From positions 314,388,501 through 314,452,500 of the forward strand of contig NC_092335.1 of assembly GCF_046630445.1 (NCBI RefSeq): a DNA stretch of 64,000 nucleotides, written 5' to 3'. This document shows, piece after piece, positions 56,494 through 64,000 of the stretch. The position numbers and the translations under genes were made by a program. This DNA is from Rutidosis leptorrhynchoides. Its lineage: Eukaryota; Streptophyta; Magnoliopsida; Asterales; Asteraceae. Position 1 is the first letter of the stretch. Each line of letters opens with the position of its first letter. The notes below the pieces were generated by a model. It worked only from the letters and a program-made list of their open reading frames with translations. It had not been told where the DNA came from and did not search any database.

Positions 56494-59400
56494 CTACAAC
56501 AATCATCCCAACAACAATAATAACCGTAACAACAACAACAATCAGAAGCAGCTATGCCAAAGGTGTGAAAAGAATCACTCGGGGTTCTGCACCAAATTTT
56601 GCAACAAGTGTAAAAGAAATGGTCATAGCGCGGCGAAGTGTGAGGTCTACGGACCAGGGGTTAATAGGACGAAAGGAACAAATGGTGTCGGAACGAGTAA
56701 TGGCGGAGCAAGTAGTGTCGGAGCAAGTTATGCCAATGTAGTTTGTTATAAATGTGGAAAACCAGGCCACATTATTAGAAATTGCCCGAACCAGGAGAAC
56801 ACGAATGGACAAGGCCGTGGAAGAGTTTTCAATATTAATGCGGTAGAGGCGCAGGAAGACCCGGAGCTTGTTACGGGTACGTTTCTTATTGACAATAAAT
56901 CTGCTTACGTTTTATTTGATTCGGGTGCGGATAGAAGCTATATGAGTAGAGATTTTTGTGCTAAATTAAGTTGTCCATTGACGCCTTTGGATAGTAAATT
57001 TTTACTCGAATTAGCAAATGGTAAATTAATTTCAGCAGATAATATATGTCGGAATCGAGAAATTAAACTGGTTAGCGAAACATTTAAGATTGATTTGATA
57101 CCAGTAGAGTTAGGGAGTTTTGATGTGATAATCGGTATGGACTGGTTGAAAGAAGTGAAAGCGGAGATCATTTGTTACAAAAATGCAATTCGAATTATAC
57201 GAGAAAAAGGAAAACCCTTAATGGTGTACGGAGAAAAGGGCAACACGAAGCTACATCTTATTAGTAATTTGAAGGCACAAAAACTAATAAGAAAAGGTTG
57301 TTATGCTGTTCTAGCACACGTCGAGAAAGTACAAACTGAAGAAAAGAGCATCAATGATGTTCCCATTGCAAAAGAATTTCCCGATGTATTTCCGAAAGAA
57401 TTACCGGGATTACCCCCACGTCGATCCGTTGAATTTCAAATAGATCTTGTACCAGGAGCTGCACCAATAGCTCGTGCTCCTTACAGACTCGCACCCAGCG
57501 AGATGAAAGAACTGCAAAGCCAATTACAAGAACTTTTAGAGCGTGGTTTCATTCGACCAAGCACATCACCGTAGGGAGCTCCTGTTTTGTTTGTCAAGAA
57601 AAAAGATGGTACATTCAGGTTGTGTAACGACTACCGAGAGTTGAACAAACTTACCATCAAGAACCGCTACCCACTACCGAGAATCGACGACTTATTTGAT
57701 CAACTACAAGGCTCGTCTGTTTATTCAAAGATTGACTTACGTTCCGGGTATCATCAAATGCGGGTGAAAGAAGATGATATTCCAAAGACTGCTTTCGGAA
57801 CACGTTACGGTCATTACGAGTTTATGGTCATGCCGTTTGGTTTAACTAATGCACCAGCTGTGTTCATGGACCTTATGAAACGAGTGTGTGGACCATACCT
57901 TGACAAGTTTGTCATTGTTTTCATTGATGACATACTTATTTACTCAAAGAATGACCAAGAACACGGTGAACATTTGAGAAAGGTGTTAGAAGTATTGAGG
58001 AAGGAAGAATTGTACGCTAAGTTTTCAAAGTGTGCATTTTGGTTGGAAGAAGTTCAATTCCTCGGTCACATAGTGAACAAAGAAGGTATTAAGGTGGATC
58101 CGGCAAAGATAGAAACTGTTGAAAAGTGGGAAACCCCGAAAACTCCGAAACACATACGCCAGTTTTTAGGACTAGCTGGTTACTACAGAAGGTTCATCCA
58201 AGACTTTTCCAGAATAGCAAAACCCTTGACTGCATTAACGCATAAAGGGAAGAAATTTGAATGGAATGATGAACAAGAGAAAGCGTTTCAGTTATTGAAG
58301 AAAAAGCTAACTACGGCACCTATATTGTCATTGCCTGAAGGGAATGATGATTTTGTGATTTATTGTGATGCATCAAAGCAAGGTCTCGGTTGTGTATTAA
58401 TGCAACGAACGAAGGTGATTGCTTATGCGTCTAGACAATTGAAGATTCACGAACAAAATTATACGACGCATGATTTGGAATTAGGCGCGGTTGTTTTTGC
58501 ATTAAAGACTTGGAGGCACTACTTATATGGGGTCAAAAGTATTATATATACCGACCACAAAAGTCTTCAACACATATTTAATCAGAAACAACTGAATATG
58601 AGGCAGCGTAGGTGGATTGAATTATTGAATGATTACGACTTTGAGATTCGTTACCACCCGGGGAAGGCAAATGTGGTAGCCGATGCCTTGAGCAGGAAGG
58701 ACAGAGAACCCATTCGAGTAAAATCTATGAATATAATGATTCATAATAACATTACTACTCAAATAAAGGAGGCGCAACAAGGAGTTTTAAAAGAGGGAAA
58801 TTTAAAGGATGAAATACCCAAAGGATCGGAGAAGCATCTTAATATTCGGGAAGACGGAACCCGGTATAGGGCTGAAAGGATTTGGGTACCAAAATTTGGA
58901 GATATGAGAGAAATGGTACTTAGAGAAGCTCATAAAACCAGATACTCAATACATCCTGGAACGGGGAAGATGTACAAGGATCTCAAGAAACATTTTTGGT
59001 GGCCGGGTATGAAAGCCGATGTTGCTAAATACGTAGGAGAATGTTTGACGTGTTCTAAGGTCAAAGCTGAGCATCAGAAACCATCAGGTCTACTTCAACA
59101 ACCCTAAATCCCGGAATGGAAATGGGAAAACATTACCATGGATTTCATCACTAAATTGCCAAGGACTGCAAGTGGTTTTGATACTATTTGGGTAATAGTT
59201 GATCGTCTCACCAAATCAGCACACTTCCTACCAATAAGAGAAGATGACAAGATGGAGAAGTTAGCACGACTGTATTTGAAGGAAGTCGTCTCCAGACATG
59301 GAATACCAATCTCTATTATCTCTGATAGGGATGGCAGATTTATTTCAAGATTCTGGCAGACATTACAGCAAGCATTAGGAACTCGTCTAGACATGAGTAC

Positions 59401-60205
59401 TGCCTATCATCCACAAACTGATGGGCAGAGCGAAAGGACGATACAAACGCTTGAAGACATGCTACGAGCATGTGTTATTGATTTCGGAAACAGTTGGGAT
59501 CGACATCTACCATTAGCAGAATTTTCCTACAACAACAGCTACCATTCAAGCATTGAGATGGTGCCGTTTGAAGCACTTTATGGTAGAAAGTGCAGGTCTC
59601 CGATTTGTTGGAGTGAAGTGGGGGATAGACAGATTACGGGTCCGGAGATTATACAAGAAACTACCGAGAAGATCATCCAAATTCAACAACGGTTGAAAAC
59701 CGCCCAAAGTCGACAAAAGAGCTACGCTGACATTAAAAGAAAAGATATAGAATTTGAAATTGGAGAGATGGTCATGCTTAAAGTTGCACCTTGGAAAGGC
59801 GTTGTTCGATTTGGTAAACGAGGGAAATTAAATCCAAGGTATATTGGACCATTCAAGATTATTGATCGTGTCGGACCAGTAGCTTACCGACTAGAGTTAC
59901 CTCAACAACTCGCGGCTGTACATAACACTTTCCACGTTTCGAATTTAAAGAAATGTTTTGCTAAAGAAGATCTCACTATTCCGTTAGATGAAATCCAAAT
60001 CAACGAAAAACTTCAATTCATCGAAGAACCCATCGAAATAATGGATCGTGAGGTTAAAAGACTTAAGCAAAACAAGATACCAATTGTTAAGGTTCGTTGG
60101 AATGCTCGTAGAGGACCCGAGTTCACCTGGGAGTGTGAAGATCAGATGAAGAAGAAATACCCGCATCTATTTCCAGAAGATTCATCAACACCTTCAACAG
60201 CTTAA
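55628..60205 (+). pseudogene. D2 gag-pol polyprotein, 1526 codons with two in-frame stops
   Basis: A single frame from ATG 55628 to TAA 60203-60205, with no frameshift. An in-frame ATG at 55592 is an alternative start. Domains by codon: gag about 47-230 (GCTYKEFTACKP, LTWWNTYLEQ); Asn-rich linker; zinc knuckles near 309 and 372 ([14 protein letters not shown]); protease (LFDSGADRSY, Asp 431); RT ([10 protein letters not shown] near 765); RNase H (YCDASK near 912); integrase HHCC (His 1109 to Cys 1139 region) and D1172, D1233, E1269 with 35 residues between the last two; GPF module near 1406; chromodomain about 1465-1515. Stops: TAG at 57572-57574 at the start of RT (Trp in D1) and TAA at 59105-59107 in integrase (Glu in D1). 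RT also has CNDYRE where others have CIDYRE. It would yield gag and protease but no RT. Confidence 0.94.
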
Positions 60206-60225
60206 AATTTCGGGACGAAATTTAT

Positions 60226-60240
60226 TTAACGGGTAGGTAC
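60226..60240 (+). promoter_or_regulatory. D2 polypurine region before the 3' LTR
   Basis: TTAACGGGTAGGTAC abuts the LTR, after TTTCGGGACGAAATTTA. It is the probable plus-strand primer site. Confidence 0.75.
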
Positions 60241-63200
60241 TGTAGTGACCCGAACTTTTCCATGTTTATATATATTAATTGAGATTGATATTTACATGAT
60301 TAAATGTTTCCAACATGTTAAGTAATCAAACTTGTTAAGACTTGATTAATTGAAATATGTTTCATATAGACAATTGACCACCCAAGTTGACCGGTGATTC
60401 ACGAACGTTAAAACTTGTAAAAACTATATGATGACATATATATGGTTATATATATAGTTAACATGATATTATGATAAGTAAACATATCATTAAGTATATT
60501 AACAATGAACTACATATGTAAAAACAAGACTACTAACTTAATGATTTTGAAACGAGACATATATGTAACGATTATCGTTGTAACGACATTTAATGTATAT
60601 ATATCATATTAAGAGATATTCGTACATCATAATATCATGATAATATAATAATTTAAAATCTCTTTTGATATTATAAACATTGGGTTAACAACATTTAACA
60701 AGATCGTTAACCTAAAGGTTTCAAAACAACATTTACATGTAACGACTAACGATGACTTAACGACTCAGTTAAAATGTATATACATGTAGTGTTTTAATAT
60801 GTATTCATACACTTTTGAAAGACTTCAAGACATTTATCAAAATACTTCTACTTAACAAAAATGCTTACAATTACATCCTCGTTCAGTTTCATCAACAATT
60901 CTACTCGTATGCACCCGTATTCGTACTCGTACAATACACAGCTTTTAGATGTATGTACTATTGGTATATACACTCCAATGATCAGCTCTTAGCAGCCCAT
61001 GTGAGTCACCTAACACATGTGGGAACCATCATTTGGCAACTAGCATGAAATATCTCATAAAATTACAAAAATATGAGTAATCATTCATGACTTATTTACA
61101 TGAAAACAAAATTACATATCCTTTATATCTAATCCATACACCAACGACTAAAAACACCTACAAACACTTTCATTCTTCAATTTTCTTCATCTAATTGATC
61201 TCTCTCAAGTTCTATCTTCAAGTTCTAAGTGTTCTTCATAAATTCCAAAAGTTCTAGTTTCATAAAATCAAGAATACTTTCAAGTTTACTAGCTAACTTC
61301 CAATCTTGTAAGGTGATCATCCAACCTCAAGAAATCTTTGTTTCTTACAGTAGGTTATCATTCTAATACAAGGTAATAATCATATTCAAACTTTGGTTCA
61401 ATTTCTATAACTATAACAATCTTATTTCAAGTGATGATCTTACTTGAACTTGTTTTCGTGTCATGATTCTGCTTCAAGAACTTCGAGCCATCCAAGGATC
61501 CATTGAAGCTAGATCCATTTTTCTATTTTTTAGTAGGTTTATCCAAGGAACTTAAGGTAGTAATGATGTTCATAACATCATTCGATTCATACATATAAAG
61601 CTATCTTATTCGAAGGTTTAAACTTGTAATCACTAGAACATAGTTTAGTTAATTCTAAACTTGTTCGCAAACAAAAGTTAATCCTTCTAACTTGACTTTT
61701 AAAATAAACTAAACACATGTTCTATATCTATATGATATGCTAACTTAATGATTTAAAACCTGGAAACACGAAAAACACCGTAAAACCGGATTTACGCCGT
61801 CGTAGTAACACCGCGAGCTGTTTTGGGTTAGTTAATTAAAAACTATGATAAACTTTGATTTAAAAGTTGTTATTCTGAGAAAATGATTTTTATTATGAAC
61901 ATGAAACTATATCCAAAAATTATGGTTAAACTCAAAGTGGAAGTATGTTTTCTAAAATGGTCATCTAGACGTCGTTCTTTCGACTGAAATGACTACCTTT
62001 ACAAAAATGACTTGTAACTTATTTTTCTGACTATAAACTTATACTTTTTCTGTTTAGATTCATAAAATAGAGTTCAATAAGAAACCATAGCAATTTGATT
62101 CACTCAAAACGGATTTAAAATGAAGAAGTTATGGGTAAAACAAGATTGGATAATTTTTCTCATTTTAGCTACGTGAAAATTGGTAACAAATATATTCCAA
62201 CCATAACTTAATCAACTTGTATTGTATATTATGTAATCTTGAGATACCATAGACACGTATACAATGTTTCGACCTATCATGTCGACACATCTATATATAT
62301 TTCGGAACAACCATAGACACTCTATATGTGAATGTTGGAGTTAGCTATACAGGGTTGAGGTTGATTCCAAAATATGTATAGTTTGAGTTGTGATCAATAC
62401 TGAGATACGTATACACTGGGTCGTGGATTGATTCAAGATAATATTTATCGATTTATTTCTGTATATCTAACTGTGGACAACTAGTTATAGGTTACTAACG
62501 AGGACAGCTGACTTAATAAACTTAAAACATCAAAATATATTAAAAGTGTTGTAAATATATTTTGAACATACTTTGATATATATGTATATATTGTTATAGG
62601 TTCGTGAATCAACCAGTGGCCAAGTCTTACTTCCCGACGAAGTAAAAATCTGTGAAAGTGAGTTATAGTCCCACTTTTAAAATCTAATATTTTTGGGATG
62701 AGAATACATGCAGGTTTTATAAATGATTTACAAAATAGACACAAGTACGTGAAACTACATTCTATGGTTGAATTATCGAAATCGAATATGCCCCTTTTTA
62801 TTAAGTCTGGTAATCTAAGAATTAGGGAACAGACACCCTAATTGACGCGAATCCTAAAGATAGATCTATTGGGCCTAACAAACCCCATCCAAAGTACCGG
62901 ATGCTTTAGTACTTCGAAATTTATATCATATCCGAAGGGTGTCCCGGAATGATGGGGATATTCTTATATATGCATCTTGTTATTGTCGGTTACCAGGTGT
63001 TCACCATATGAATGATTTTTATCTCTATGTATGGGATGTGTATTGAAATATGAAATCTTGTGGTCTATTATTATGATTTGATATATATAGGTTAAACCTA
63101 TAACTCACCAACATTTTTGTTGACGTTTTAAGCATGTTTATTCTCAGGTGATTATTAAGAGCTTCCGCTGTCGCATACTTAAATAAGGACGAGATTTGGA

Positions 63201-63490
63201 GTCCATGCTTGTATGATATTGTGTAAAAACTGCATTCAAGAAACTTATTTTGTTGTAACATATTTGTATTGTAAACCATTATGTAATGGTCGTGTGTAAA
63301 CAGGATATTTTAGATTATCATTATTTGATAATCTACGTAAAGCTTTTTAAACCTTTATTGATGAAATAAAGGTTATGGTTTGTTTTAAAATGAATGCAGT
63401 CTTTGAAAAACGTCTCATATAGAGGTCAAAACCTCGCAACGAAATCAATTAATATGGAACGTTTTTAATCAATAAGAACGGGACATTTCA
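60241..63490 (+). mobile_element. D2 3' LTR, 3250 bp
   Basis: Equal in length to the 5' LTR and about 99.7 percent identical by eye. Differences include positions near 60971, 61172, 61289, 61344, 61524 and 62080. Followed by the duplicated CATAT. Confidence 0.95.
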
Positions 63491-64000
63491 CATATTCGGT
63501 TTAATAATCCAACCATAGAATGTAGTTTCGATTACTTGTGTCTATTTCGTAAAACAATTCTAAAAGCAGCGCATGTATTCTCAGTCCCAAAAATATATAT
63601 TGCGAAAGCATTTAAAAAAGGATTAATGAAACTCACCTAATGTATTTTGTAGTAAAAATACATATTACGACATTGAACAATATAGGGTTGGCCTCGGATT
63701 CACGAACCTATATCAAGTATATACATTAACATTTATACTTGAAATCGAACTACTAAATTTTTATATAATTTGTGATATAATTGTTGTTTTAGTAAGTTAT
63801 ATATTTTTATCAATAAGTAATTTAAATATTTCTATTTTGTGTACTTCAACTAAATAATTAGTATTTATTTTAAAACGTTAATATAAATATGTTATATATA
63901 TTAACTATAGTGTTATATAACTAAAAATCATTTGATAACAAAATATAATTGATAATAAATAAAAAATTATATTATTTTATAATAATAATGTTAGTAAATA
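63491..64000 (-). mobile_element. Element E LTR, continuation, minus strand
   Basis: Starts with the second CATAT and continues the minus-strand LTR interrupted at 50391. Read on the minus strand it contains GGGACTGAGAATACATGCGC and ACGAAATAGACACAAGT, closer to the C LTR than to D. The last 350 bases are very AT-rich without further landmarks. The LTR start is beyond the window. Confidence 0.75.

Larger units (their letters stand above)
50392..63490 (+). mobile_element. Element D2: complete 13.1-kb chromovirus with captured F-box gene
   Basis: 13,099 bp between the 5-bp duplication CATAT (50387-50391 and 63491-63495). Two 3250-bp LTRs differ at about 11 positions by eye (about 0.34 percent). 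Order: LTR, primer site, ORF0 (intact), F-box gene (intact), hairpin, gag-pol with two stops, polypurine region, LTR. It is long for its type because of the 3.3-kb LTRs and the roughly 2 kb of extra genes before gag. Both accessory genes are sense to the element and share its leader. With gag-pol stopped twice and LTRs almost identical, it was either damaged very recently or copied in trans. Confidence 0.94.

Overview
The window is eukaryotic nuclear DNA from a plant, almost certainly a eudicot. It holds one host gene with eleven exons, plant-type LTR retrotransposons primed by initiator methionine tRNA, a hAT-type MITE, and AT-rich intergenic DNA. The mix of chromovirus families suggests Asteraceae, but that is an impression, not something the bases prove. 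About 85 percent of the window is Ty3/gypsy retrotransposon DNA, nested in two 'Russian doll' clusters on either side of the host gene.

Left cluster (1-29977). The oldest layer is a pair of LTR scraps (G, 29260-29977). Element F (3' tail and LTR, 26132-29259) is inserted in G, and chromovirus A (pol halves 1-1563 and 22507-23169, 3' LTR 23205-26131) is inserted in F. Inside A's integrase, between the duplicated site ACAAC, lies composite element B (1564-22501): LTR - internal - LTR - internal - LTR. Most of its first LTR and first internal region is lost through one large deletion. Inside the first B unit sits C (2543-10244, target site CTTGC), a young non-autonomous element. C has no gag-pol but carries a 144-codon ORF and a fragment of a poly(A)-binding-protein gene.

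Centre (29978-37308). This holds an antisense LINE remnant, the one intact host gene (an Omp85-family chloroplast outer-envelope protein of the OEP39/OEP36 type, 31413-35974, 362 residues) with a hAT MITE in intron 9, and a broken RRM-protein fragment.

Right cluster (37309-64000). A minus-strand copia LTR and tail are interrupted by LTR H, which holds D1, which holds a minus-strand mosaic LTR (E), which holds D2 (50392-63490, target site CATAT). D1 and D2 are the most interesting elements. They are Tekay/Del-like chromoviruses of about 13 kb, and between the primer binding site and gag each carries two extra genes: an acidic ORF0 and a complete 227-residue F-box protein gene. The F-box ORF is open in both copies, although gag-pol is broken by stops in both (lightly in D2, heavily in D1). 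Differences between the two F-box copies are mostly synonymous.

No autonomous element is intact. B2 decayed mainly through C-to-T stop codons, D1 through stops and two frameshifts, and D2 has only two stops despite nearly identical LTRs. All divergence and difference counts here were made by eye.
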